The notes beneath the pieces were generated by a model. The model did no database searches and was not told the DNA's origin. It saw nothing but the letters and a program-made list of their open reading frames with translations. A program made the position numbers and the translations under genes. Shown here one piece after another: positions 11,701 to 22,829 of a stretch of DNA of 64,000 bases; the first letter of the stretch is position 1; the number at the start of each line of letters is the position of its first letter. This stretch comes from Nemopilema nomurai (lineage: Eukaryota; Cnidaria; Scyphozoa; Rhizostomeae; Rhizostomatidae): positions 1,769,149 to 1,833,148 of the forward strand of contig ML133454.1 in NCBI GenBank assembly GCA_003864495.1. The letters are read 5' to 3'.

Positions 11701-13936
11701 ATGTTAGGCCAAATTTGATCAGCCTTTAAGGGATGCCGAACAAAGTCCGAATTGGGGAAGGGATTGGCAATCGATTGCACGAGTGCCTAACTTCTACATA
11801 AATGCTTGCGTAAGAATGGCAATCTGCTTTATTTTGAAAGAGCTAAATCGCGTTCCAGGTACTGCTGCTGCCAAGCACTTTATTTTTATCAACAGTTTTG
11901 TGTTCATTATGTTCTGATTACATTGTGCGAAGAGCCAGCCCATGGTAGAAATCAAGCCGCGTGTTTGTGCTTAATAATGTCTTCTTCTGCTTCAGCTACA
12001 ACGCGGGCATTAGTCACCACCGAGGCCCCAGAGTGCGCCAGGTTCCCATGGTTTCGTCGTCGACCATACAGTACCACCCGTTTCCGCTATTTGATCCTGA
12101 AATCCAAAGTAGGTCGTGTCAATACGATTCAGGCTTTTGTCATTAAGTACTTGAAATGCAGGACTGGAAGCAAAGTTCAGGATGAGGATCATTTATCGCA
12201 CCAACAATGGCAAATTGTATAACGGTCTTGGTAACTTATGTACTAGAAACATAGTGACTGCTTTTCTTTGCCAGACTGGTAATTTCACCCTATTTGTTAA
12301 ATTAGTTTCGGTCAGGCTTTTTCCTCTTTTTCATTTGTTTAGCATGTTTTTATGGTTGAGATGGTAATTTGATATCAGCAATTGTTTCCTAATTGAGTCT
12401 CTAGAGTGTCTTTGGCGCAAGTTTTATATTTTACAAGATAGATGTCGATATGTTCTTTCGCTTGAAAGTCAACTAAACTGACCTACTAGTGACTGAATTA
12501 AGTTGAACTGAATTCTAGATGACTCTTTATGGTCATCCGGTCTACAAAAAGCAGGCCTCTATTGTTTCTAAAAATAGTGTTCTTTCCTTAGTCCACCCAC
12601 GATGAACGTTTTTGATGGCCTCAGCATAAGACGAAGCTTACGTTTCTCAAAACCCAGGTGTCATGGGATCTATTGCGAGGTCTAATCTTTCTATTTTGTT
12701 ATAAATAATCAGTTGATCTTTGCTTTTCAGCTCCTGATTTTTATTCTGTTCTACCGGAAGAAGAGCGGGTAAGCAAGTCCACGAATTGATAAATTCGCCC
12801 GCTTCATATCCTTTACTTTCCTATTCCCAACCTCTATAGACACCCTTCTTATCTACCTCCAATCACCGCCTCATTACTTTTGTAATGTTGATTCTTGTGT
12901 TAAGTTTTTGTGACTGTAGTGTCTTTAGACTTCAACTGTGTGCCGAATTGCTAAGTTTCCTTTTTCTTTTTCTATTGGCTTCAAAATAGCGTTATTACAT
13001 TGATTGTGGCCTACCTGTAGAGCATGTTTTAGTATTGGCGATATTGAACGACGGGTTTTAAACGTTGCACTGCTTTAATTTTTTTGCTTCCATATTTTAA
13101 AGCGTTACAATTTGAGATGCAGAACCACCCCTAATCGGTAGTAAATACAAAGAGGTAAGGCTCAGTTCCCTAATAAGAGGAGCTTGGGGGGAGGGGCTTT
13201 GTCGACTCATCAGGACTTGAACTGAGTTGGAATAGGATAAACAATGACCGGTTTAACTGGACCGTAATAGATGTTAGCTGGGTTGAAGGAACAAACAAAG
13301 CATTAAAGATTGATTGGACGGGTTTTTATCCTTAGTCCAGAATTCCCTCATCGGATCGTTTTGCTTTCCATTTCAAAGGGATTAATGATTCTCCGATAGA
13401 AGGTTTTTGCCTTTTGGTTGATTGAGATTTCTTTGTCCTCTTGTTAGCTAGTTGCACAGCAAGCTCTCTTATAGAAACCCTCCTTAATGGTAACAACTTG
13501 AATCATGATGCATTTCTAAAAGGCAGGCACCATTCTGAAAGCTCAATAACGTTATTTGGAGTTTCTGTTTTCTATTAAATCTGAATTTATTCCCTCTTTT
13601 TAGCAGTTTTTTTCAAAATTAGACATTTAGTCACTGGCATTTGAAAAAACCCTGAAAGTGGAAATTTTCCTTTTTGGGGTATTTTTCTCAACAAGATCAG
13701 ATGTGTTCTTTTCCTTGCTGAGTTTCTTAACGACTAAATCTATCAGCGAATCAAGCTTTCGCACAGTTGCTGCACTCTAGAACTTTCTCACCAGTAGAAC
13801 ACTGATTTAATTGGCAAGGTAACAAGCGACGGCTCCATTTCAGATGGCGGCAGAGTTATATTTGACGCAATCGGGACTGCTGACACATTTACACGAACCC
13901 CGCCGTTCGCCGTCTGACGTCATATCGCTTGACTGA
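2745..13936 (+). CDS. PIAS: PIAS-family E3 SUMO-protein ligase, complete, 16 exons, about 616 aa
   Basis: The protein promotes SUMO transfer from UBC9 to nuclear substrates and modulates transcription factors. Exons: 2745-2795, 4308-4887, 6158-6242, 6633-6683, 7095-7185, 7632-7769, 8102-8207, 8836-8909, 9353-9447, 9817-9882, 10508-10596, 10863-10928, 11364-11478, 11996-12108, 12731-12768, 13844-13936. All junctions are GT-AG and keep phase, summing to 1,851 nt. Domains: SAP at about residues 18-55 ([20 protein letters not shown]); PINIT domain about 165-325 with PVNIT at 304-308; SP-RING about 385-450 with Cys402, Cys407, His409, Cys412, Cys430 and Cys433; SUMO-interacting motif [13 protein letters not shown] at 512-524; C-terminus VISLD as in vertebrate PIAS1. 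The ATG at 2745 has A at -3 and G at +4; in-frame ATGs at 2721 and 2727 are alternatives. Length is close to vertebrate PIAS1 (about 650). Which vertebrate paralogue is nearest cannot be settled here, as expected for a pre-duplication orthologue. Confidence 0.95.
2796..4307 (+). other. PIAS intron 1
   Basis: Donor gtaacg, acceptor attttag. From about 3400 the intron becomes T-rich and poor in CpG. No ORF, repeat family or RNA gene is recognisable. Confidence 0.7.
4308..4887 (+). CDS. PIAS: PIAS exon 2: SAP domain and start of PINIT region
   Basis: The exon opens after a TTTTAG acceptor and ends at TTG/gtaagc, phase 0 to phase 1. It encodes the SAP DNA-binding helices ([20 protein letters not shown]), a basic RFPIRQ stretch as in vertebrate PIAS, a disordered Ser/Thr/Gln-rich linker, then HPDVRF and the LIKATSL that begins the PINIT region. 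The upstream coding exon 2745-2795 gives EDLR, which joins [12 protein letters not shown] and mirrors the N-terminus of PIAS1. Confidence 0.93.
4888..6157 (+). other. PIAS intron 2
   Basis: AT-rich, CpG-poor intron with donor gtaagc and acceptor caacag. I see no element or gene inside it. Confidence 0.7.
7993..8028 (+). repeat. Two-copy tandem repeat, 19-bp period
   Basis: TCTGTGGATGCCTGTAT occurs at 7993-8009 and 8012-8028 inside a PIAS intron. No function is suggested. Confidence 0.8.
8836..9882 (+). CDS. PIAS: PIAS exons 8-10: SP-RING zinc-binding domain
   Basis: Exons 8836-8909, 9353-9447 and 9817-9882 encode the SP-RING that binds UBC9. Readable pieces are [41 protein letters not shown] and [19 protein letters not shown]. 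The spacing of Cys407-x-His409-x2-Cys412 and Cys430-x2-Cys433 matches Siz/PIAS RINGs, so the ligase should be active. Nothing essential appears to be missing. Confidence 0.95.
8894..8939 (+). repeat. Short tandem duplication across a PIAS exon/intron boundary
   Basis: The 16-mer TTCACTGTGTTGCCCG ends exon 8 at 8909 and is repeated at 8924-8939, 30 bases later. The first copy is followed by the functional donor gtaagt; the second is followed by ATTTAT and has no donor. Confidence 0.85.
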
Positions 13937-16900
13937 AAACAGGATGGGGACACGCTGCGGAGGAGCTTCTTGAAGAGGCGCCATTAACGCCCAATATCTC
14001 AGAGGGTGTTCACAGAGTGGCCTAAGTTCTCGAGGGCCTGAAGAAGAGGACCTGCAAAAGGATGGTTTTCCACCTAACCAACTGCGAACAAAATGAATAG
14101 TCTATCTTCCTCAGAATATTGAATTAATTAACATTTTATTAGTTTTCGAAAAATGTAAAAAGAACGTTATATTAATTGGTTATGATATTGAAGAGATCCT
14201 GTTTTGTTGAGGATTTATACCGCGATTTGGAGTTTTTTTGCCACCGTTCGTTAGGGTCTACCTGCTTCCAGTAGCCTTCATTAGCATAAAGAAATGTATT
14301 TCCCAATTGGTTAGTTCACCATTGTCCCAGTACGTGTATAGCGGAGTGCCTTTGTGCAGGTTTCGAAGGGTGTTCCCTTCATAGCCCCCCTCTAGTTTTC
14401 CTTATTTGTGAACAATTCTTGATGGGGGATGCAACTTTGTTAGTTTCATGTAAATATCTGGTTCCTTAGATTTTAAGATTTTTAAATTTTAGGAAGCAAT
14501 TTAGTCTGCAGTGTAACGTCTTTCAAAAGTCTTTAACAATGAAATACTAATTTATCGCTTTTTGAAGTTTTACGTTGGAGTTTTGTGTGCCCATTCGCCT
14601 GATTTTCGCTTAATGGATCAAAATAGACTGACTTATCAATAATATTAATACATTAATTATGTCTTCTTTGACGGGTTATTGGATTAAAGTAAGCTTGACC
14701 AGAACCCCAGCTGCAAGCCCAATTATTCCCCTAACCCCCTAAGGCCCCCTAACCTACTTCACTACATGCAAGTATACTGTAAGCCGAGGGGCAATTCACT
14801 CTTGCAAATAGCGTACGAAACTTCCACGAAAACAATAGGATTTCTAGGGATTTTTCGATAAAACAATAGGATTTTCACAAAAGGTGTACGAGATTTTTTG
14901 GAGTGATTTGCCCCTCGCTGTAAGCAATGCAAGCCAGATCTAAGCGATTTCATCTCCTCCCCAGTTCCAGAGTTTTGCCTCACTTTGAACAGGATACCTT
15001 TCCAACAAGTTGCTTGATTGGGCAATCACCTGCCAACTGTCCCGGGCCGATGCTCGGTGTCTTGAGAAGGCAGTCGATTTGCGAAATATTAAGTTTTCCC
15101 GACGACCCATTGTTCTTGCTTTCTATTCAGAAAATCGTAAAGCTATTTGCTCTCATTTGTAAGCAGTTGTGTTGATCTACTTATCTGCACTCGAAGCCGC
15201 CCCTCTAGCACCATTATCAATATTGTAAAGCGTGAATATGTATTTAGATCATACAGAATTTGTTTTATAACTCATCCTGTCCTGTTCTTGCGCATTTAAA
15301 TTCCTGATGAACTTGCACACCTATTTGATTTGTACTTTATTTGAAAAAAAGAAGAAAGGTGATTCAAATTTCCTTACTACCGTGATTCGTGTAAGGGCTC
15401 TTTGGACCTTTTGAGACTCACCCAAGCAAAATCAGTAACTTATATGCCTGGTGTTCCTTTTGGAACAAGGGTGGCAGCTAACTTTGCGCTTTTGTTTGAC
15501 ATGCAGCACCAATGCATCATGCAACCACGGACGCACAACCCAGGGTTGATCTTACCACTCTCGCCTTGATTGATAGCCAACGTAAAGCGATTTTGGAGCA
15601 GGCATCTTTGACAATGAGCTTGTTGAATTTAGAGCCATTTATCCCAAAATATTGCTTTTCATGTGCGTTGTTAAATGGTATTTGCACACGATGTGAAAAG
15701 GGTATTGGCAGTCATTCTTGTAACCATCACTGACAATGTCTCTACAGCAAAAACTGAGCATTTTTCTCACTGCCTGCAGTATTTCGACACTTTCAAAAGC
15801 AAATGTTGACTTGTCCGTAATGGAACCCCGTTTTCATACATTCTTTTATCCACAGCAAATCTGCGATAGAATTATAAATGCTTTGAGATAGATGATTTGT
15901 TGCTCGAAAGCCTGATGATAGATAGATTTTCAAATTGATCTGCACAACTATTTAACGAATCGCCTGAATTCGGGTGCTTTGATTTATGCAATTCCCTGTA
16001 TCCTAAGGCTCTTAATGTTCTCACATTCTGAAATTTGACTCACGAAAATCTTGTCTGTTTGTCCTAAGAGGACAAGAGCCAATAAACCCAACTTTTGACA
16101 CAGCCAAGGTCATTATCAACTAAGCCATTGAATAAAGTGTCGTTCAATTTCACAAACGCCTTTTCGAGGTTACATTGTTAAGTAGCGAATCAAAATTAAC
16201 TGGAGTCGAAAGAATCCAGAAACACTGCTTTGAAAGTGGCAACTCAAGGAAAGTTCAGGGGGAAGTAAAGTTGGAAACCATGTCACCAAGCAAATTAAGA
16301 TAAGCATAAAAGCCATTCTAGACCAACATTCGTAGCTAAAGAACACTAAATTATAAATAGCAAAAGATAATTGCAAATTTGTTATTCATTCTTGTTTAAC
16401 TGTAAACTTCTCGTCCTGTAGTGTCCCTGTGACTGGCCGGGGGTTGTTGCTGTTGCAATTCAGCAAAGTCCAGGGGAGAAGTGCCGGGCTTTGAGCTTGA
16501 TCGCAGGATGATTAGGTGATTGTTGTCCGCTGGAAAGAAAGTCTCGAAACTACCGCACTAAAAGTTCAAGGATTCAAAAAAATTCAGCACATGCAAAGGA
16601 TTCACACAAGTTTAGTTGGCTGACAAAAGAATATGCCTTTCTAAGAAAAAGGTATGAATGTTTGTCACAGTTTTGGTTGCGGTAAAGTCGTGCTCTGTTG
16701 TGCACCGCAGGATACTCTACGTTGGTATTTAAACTTGCTATCAATAGAGGGAAACTTCCAGATTTGCCATACTTGGATTACGCTTTAGAACTATATTACA
16801 TGTTTGAGAGTGGTATTCTATTTTGGCAACTACAAATACATAAGAAATTGCTTTCTCGCCTTCAAGGGTGATCAGCCATTGAGCCGTCGGGAAAGATTCT

Positions 16901-17382
16901 GCGGATTCCACTTCGAATACATGGCCTAGCTGTTTTATTTTATTTTTCAAAGCCCACCACGTTGAAGCCAGTCTTATTGGGTTAGTGTGTTTTAAATCTA
17001 TTAATCTTGTGATTGAGTTAATAGTTTGTTGTAAAGGATTACACCGCTTGTGTCTCTGGAAAAGGCCCGTGAATGATACCCAGGCGACGGTTTGCAAAGA
17101 TCACAGGAGGGCGCAATAAAATCTGTCGGAAAGAAATCACATAGTTGTTTTGTCGAAGCTCGAAGTGGGTTATTTTGAACAACTCTTTTAGTTTATTCTT
17201 TGGTGTGATATTAAAACATGTATTTCGGTGTTTTAAAGAATAGTGCATACATTTATTCAACTTTAGTGTCCAAGTTATCAGTCGAACTTTGTGGTCGCAA
17301 TGATCTCCCGTATTTCAAGCTGAGAAGGAACTCTACACCCAGCGCAAACAGAACGAAAGAAAGTCGTTCGCCGCGATAAACG
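13937..17382. other. Intergenic between PIAS and the Rho-GEF gene
   Basis: This contains the PIAS 3' UTR (an ATTAAA at 14683-14688 is one possible poly(A) signal; AATAAA at 16130 is another), a MITE at 14785-14917 and the promoter/5' UTR of the Rho-GEF gene. Open frames on both strands up to 118 codons have no recognisable product or splice context. Confidence 0.5.
14785..14917. mobile_element. Palindromic MITE with 8-bp target-site duplication (hAT-like)
   Basis: The ends are near-perfect inverted repeats: CGAGGGGCAATTCACTC at 14785-14801 and GAGTGATTTGCCCCTCG at 14901-14917, with one mismatch in 17. The element is flanked by a perfect direct repeat CTGTAAGC (14777-14784 and 14918-14925). 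An 8-bp duplication is typical of hAT transposons. At 133 bp it has no coding capacity and is a non-autonomous element. The interior has two copies of an ACAATAGGATTT-type motif. Confidence 0.85.
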
Positions 17383-20300
17383 ATGCAAGGCGAAGGCGAA
17401 GAAGACCAGTGTCAACAAACCCGTGGTGACGATGGTAATTATGCTCTTTGCAGCCACTTTGGTATTCGTTTTCGAGAATGATTACATTGACAAGTCAAAA
17501 ATCTTGAACTGTCGACAGGAAATGTTACAAGACTATTCTTTAAACCGTAACACACCTAAGTTAACTTAAACTTCACTGTATCTCTGATTCTTTATCTACT
17601 ATTTTTTAATTTTTTAAAAGGATTCTTATATCTTTGTTTATGAATGAATTGTATTTTGCTGGAAGTCAAAACAGACGGATATTGATTCATGCCCAACCTA
17701 TATTGTTCTCAAGTGATTATTGGTATTCACACCCAGTTTTATGAAGTCTTAGTTGAGCCAACTGTTTGCTCAAAGACAATTTGATTCAGTGTAAAGACAA
17801 GTGGAGGCTTTTAAATGATACACCTATGCACATTTTTACTCTCTGCAATTTTTCTAGCCAAACTAAAGGGGCTTAGGTACCATTGTAAGCCTCATGGGGG
17901 GTGTGTTTGAAATAAATATCCTTTGCTTATCTATCAGTCATTGATAACACCTATTTCCTTCCTAAACCTTAATCTTTGTTAATGACTATTAATAACAAGT
18001 TTATTTGCCCAGTAAACATCCTCATGTTAATGCCAGCAGAATCTTGTTAAAATGTAGCCATATTTATGTAACCACAGGAAATTCAAATCAAGGTTCACAT
18101 ATGTCCTAAGCATCTCAATAAATTTGTATAACATTGATCCATTTTTTATTGCAAAATTTCTTTTTGAAGAATAATATTCCTTTTTCAAACATAGACAAAG
18201 CATTTTTTTATTTGATATACTCTTATTGGAATATAACTGAAGTTGGGGATGTATAATTAAAATTGAGTTTCTTGTAGAATTTCTTAGCATTGTTCTGCAG
18301 CTTGTATTCTTTCCTATAAAGAAGTGCTCATTTCAGTAGTCTCATCCCCAGTTTGTACAAAACACTCTGACAGTTAAAAATGGTAGGGGTACATCCAGGT
18401 TATTATGTAGATAATTTACTGCAAATCAAAAGGGATTGTTGTGTAGAATGTTACTGCAACTTGACAAAATTTTAAAAATTTTCTTAAATTTGTCAAGAAA
18501 TGGCTTAGTTTTGTGCTGAACTGTTTAAACATTTGTACTCTAATTGTCTTTATTTTACTTCTCAAGAGTCAGGGCAATCATATTAACTTGGAAAAGCATT
18601 AGTATATCCCTAAATGATTTGTTAAATTTATTGTGACAAGTGATTTCATAATAACTTTTTTCATATCCCAGAGTTAGGTACCATCTTTCCCAAATACCAA
18701 TACTAACACATTTTGTTTTTTTTATTTTACATTCTCTTATGATATGTGACCTTAAGTACCTTGAGCATGTATTACATATATATTATATAAAATTATATTC
18801 TTCTTATGACCTTGCCAAAAGAGATAAACAATAATGGAAACCCATCCCCAGCTGAATAAGAGAAAAGTTCTATTTGCTATTTTCACATTCAGTTGAAATG
18901 AATGACACAAATTAAGCTCTTCCCATTGTTTCATTTCCTTTAAAGCCACCATTTTATCTAAAGTGAGCCGTAAGTGACTCCTCCTTGTCTAGACTGTTTC
19001 ATATTTCCCCTCCTCTGGTTTATTCTCCCCAGTGCAATTAGAATCTCTCTATTGAATCTACCCATGGCAACAAAAAAATGATGTAAATGTCTGATGTTGC
19101 CACCATTACCACAAAGGCATTTTGACTTGTTGGTGGAAGATTAATCAAATAAGTAGGACCAAAACATTTTCAGTTTCCCACTTCATGATGAACATCAGTT
19201 TCCCATATCCATGTTGGCATGGCATAGAAGGAGTGTATCTTTCCAGTAATGATAAGAAATTCTGGCGTAATCCTTTTGTACTTCAAAGGAAACAAGTCTC
19301 CCTAAAAGCATTTTTGCCCACCCTTAAGTGCACAATATAGTCTATTGTGTGAGTTTTATTTTTTGTTTTAAGCATTTGGTTTTGCCAATATACCATCTCT
19401 GTTAGAATTATACCCATGTGGTTAGTAAGTGAAAAGTTGCAGCCTTGTCTAAAGTGGAGACAAATGAACTCAGTGGGCCCTTTCTCAGATCCATTGAAGA
19501 ACCAAGTATCCAAAACTGCAGATAGGAATCACATTTCTTTCATATTAGATGGTCACTGAATCAGTTTTGAAGACATCTGTGGTACCTTTTTGTTTCCCTT
19601 GGCTATCACTAATAAGATGAAAATTTTCCTCTTCAAACCAGTTTGTCAACTTCTCTCATTAACATATATTTTATTAAAGTTAAATTTGTATTTAGTTTTG
19701 TAAACGATAGTTTCAAATTCTTTCCTCTGCACTTCAGATGACAGTCTCATTATCAGGTGCATTGTCTGTTATGTATGCTGCAATCTGTTTCTGATACTAT
19801 GGTCAGCAGCCTTAACTCTTATAAGAATAATAATAAAAGTTGTGAAAAATATGAATCACCTTACAGGTAACTGGAATGACCTGCTGTTCACTCCAATGGA
19901 AGCACCAATTTATGTAAGTGGTTATTGAATTTATCATACAGATCTTCTCAGTTCTGAGTATCTGCACTGTATTTATTTCAACTGGGAGGCAAAATTGATG
20001 TTGTAGTGGTATTGGTGTTGTCTTTTCACTTTTAGATTTTAGTCTTTTCTTTTAGTGTTTTTTGCTCTTTTGGTTTTAAAGTTATTAGTTTATATCTTGG
20101 CAGAAAGCATCTGTTTGAAATAATTCACAAAGGTTCTCAGTTTATTAAAAGGCATTTCTGTCGTCAATGGTGTGGATGAAAGTGGAGTGAATGAAATTGC
20201 AGCTTTTTTATAAAGATATCCTAAAGGATTTCTTGCAAAGTTTTCCTGGTTACCTTTTTTTGACTGGTCTATTGAGACTGATATTTTGAAATAAATTTTC

Positions 20301-22829
20301 AACATATTAGATAGAGTTTTGTATGGAAATGGAGCTCTTCTCTGCTTAAGCTCCTTAAGTTTTATGAGGAATATATGTTACAGTTCAAGTCATTACATTC
20401 AATGTTTTCAAAGTACTGCAGCCTGTCTGTCAAATTTTCTTGTGAAATGACTGTTGCGTATCAAAGTTTTGTAACCTAGAACTCATCATAAACAGTCGTT
20501 TTGTTATAAAGTCATGGCTTAGCCGTCTCTAGATGCCGTCTTTGAGCTTATGTTTGCTCCTTCGCAGGGCGGTCAAAGCATCTTCATCTCGTGCGGAGGT
20601 CAGTTGTCACCCTTGCAAAAAGATGTGGATTATTATGTGCTGTTTGAAGGAACAAATTTACGACATCTAGCATCCACGAAGTCTGTCAATCCTTTCACAC
20701 TGCAAGCCATTGTACCAGGTCTGAGATTCATTGCTTCATTTTTCTAATTGTTTGCGTTAGAGGCATTGAGTCATGGTAAATAGCGGTTTTCCACGGGCTG
20801 TTGTCTGTTTTCATGTTATAAATCTGCTTTCATGTGATCAGACATCAACTGCGAGGTTAAAACATCATGTGTGCAGTTTGCTTGACAGCCAACCAGATTA
20901 ACAGAGCTATCATAATGACTCAGCAATTTTTGCAGTTTGGGTATACGCTTTCCATTTGTCATGACTCAATGCCTTTAAATTATCATCCTTGGTAAAGATA
21001 GGAGCGAGGCAAATATCCAATATGAGGCTGCGCACGCACCCAGATGCATCATCTTTACCAATGTTTGACCAATGGTTGAAGAGAACTGTAGACACACGAT
21101 TTCGCCTCGACGTGTCCACCTTGAGTCCTGTGCAATCGGCTCGTGCCAAAGATCGATAATGCCCAACCTATCATCCTGCATTTCCATTCCAAAATAGGTC
21201 TTTGGTGTTGATGTACATATTTGACCAACCTCACGGACGGTTGCAAAGGGATTTCTGCTTTCTTGTTGAATCAAAACACGCGTGTTTAATTTTTCGGCGA
21301 AGTCTTTGTGCAAAACTGTGTCTACTTATCGATGCTGCTGATAAGAGTTAAAATTAACCTTGAATTGCTGGTACGGTTTTGGCGTCCCCTTCTTCATGGT
21401 TTTGTTTTTGTTTGATATGCTGAGCTCTTTTATTAGCCTACCAGCCCGTATGTAGCCGATTCCTTTATTCCGTCAGATCATGATGTTGCGGAGGTTGTTG
21501 ACCTGTCAATCACCTACAAAGCCAACGACAACTACACGATCAAGAGCAAGACCAAGTTTACGTTTACGCTCGATATGACTGTCCTCCTTGCGCAGTCGCT
21601 GGCCATGAACGCCTGCAATTCGGCCGCTTTGAAGCAGCTAGAGGCCATGTACAGCTCTTTATTGCTTGTCACTGCTGACGAACACGCGGGACTAGACCAA
21701 AGAATGGCAACCGCCTTCTCCCAGTTGGATCTGCCAAGTACTTGGAGCTTAGCAAGTAATCAAGGTATATGCTCTTACCACAATGAGTCGTTGTTCAACC
21801 ATACAGTATAACCTATTCGCTTTCTTAACACCTTCGCAAGCTGCAAGTGAGAATACAAAGTTCTTTTGGATAACTTTCCTTTCAGTGCTTTTTAAAATCT
21901 GAAAGTGCTTTTAAGTACAACTACTCGTTCGTTTTAAGTGTAGAAATTCACCGTTGTATCTTTCAATCCTCTTATTGCTTAAAAAGTAAGACAGAAGGCA
22001 AAATATCATCTTTTTGAAATTTTTTGTTTCATTTTAAACTGGAAAGCAATTTTCTGTCACATAATCGCAGTGCCTGTTGCAGAAATAAAACCATGAAAAG
22101 ATCAGGATCCTCTTCAAGACACTTTCAACCATTTATCAAGATACTGCTCAATCTAAGCTTGTTGATATTGACCCGAGTGCTCAAACCGTCCCTCTGATTC
22201 TCCTTCCCTTTATTATGACGCGTTTGGCAGTCTCTTTATGATATCAAAGATATGTATAGCCTCTGTTCCCTTCTGTACAAACACATCGCAGATGACGATA
22301 AGCAAAGACAATGTCTCTACTGCTCCTGCTTCAGTTCTAACGCCTTCTGCTTTACAAAATACTTGCCCATTCCCTTTGACCTGATTACGTTTACTGGATC
22401 GCTGGCTTATCCTTGAACCTTTCGAGGACTTTCGTCATAGTTTTATTGGCTTAAAATACCGTGGGGCATATTAACTTGTTCTGTATGTAACAATTCTAAA
22501 CCCGTTTCTAAGATCCAAAAACAAGGCCTTCTTTCTTTTTCGCGTGCTAGTTAATTTTTAAATATCCGCAGCTGCTACCTTTTATTTTTAAAAGTTCTTT
22601 GCCTGCAAACCCAAACTCTTTGCCGTACCTTATGCTGTGCCATTTTCTGCGTAGCATCATGGACACTGCTTCACCTCTGCGCAAAATATGGCTTCGTTAA
22701 AGTTGCGGAGTATCTATGCAAGAAATGCGACACTGCGGAGGCACTGCTGGTTAGAGACGAGCTTGGTCAAACCCCCATAGAAATCGCAACCGCAAATGGG
22801 AACGTGGAGCTTATGGAGCTACTGTCAAG
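17383..22829 (+). CDS. ARHGEF28/AKAP13-like: Rho-GEF exons 1-5: N-terminal domain and ankyrin-like segment
   Basis: Exons 17383-17434, 19867-19913, 20568-20718, 21477-21764 and 22655-22829. They encode MQGEGEEDQ, then PMEAPIY (vertebrate family members have a similar APLYG), a beta-rich stretch with VDYYVLFEGTNLRHLASTKS, and HDVAEVVDLSITYK. The segment LLHLCAKYGFVKVAEYLC...GQTPIEIATANGNVELMELL reads as two degenerate ankyrin-type helices. This arrangement is characteristic of AKAP13/ARHGEF28 N-termini. For exon 4 I chose the acceptor CGTCAG ending at 21476. The upstream AG at 21436 would create an in-frame stop. Confidence 0.9.

Noticed and set aside
16741..17097. 118-codon ORF on the - strand upstream of the Rho-GEF start
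   Set aside because: Composition is mildly protein-like but I recognise no family and see no promoter or partner exon. It could be a decayed element; not supported as a gene.
21430..21476. Upstream acceptor (ttattag at 21436) for Rho-GEF exon 4
   Set aside because: In the required phase it runs into an in-frame stop. The acceptor at 21476 gives a continuous frame and the expected HDVAEVV sequence.
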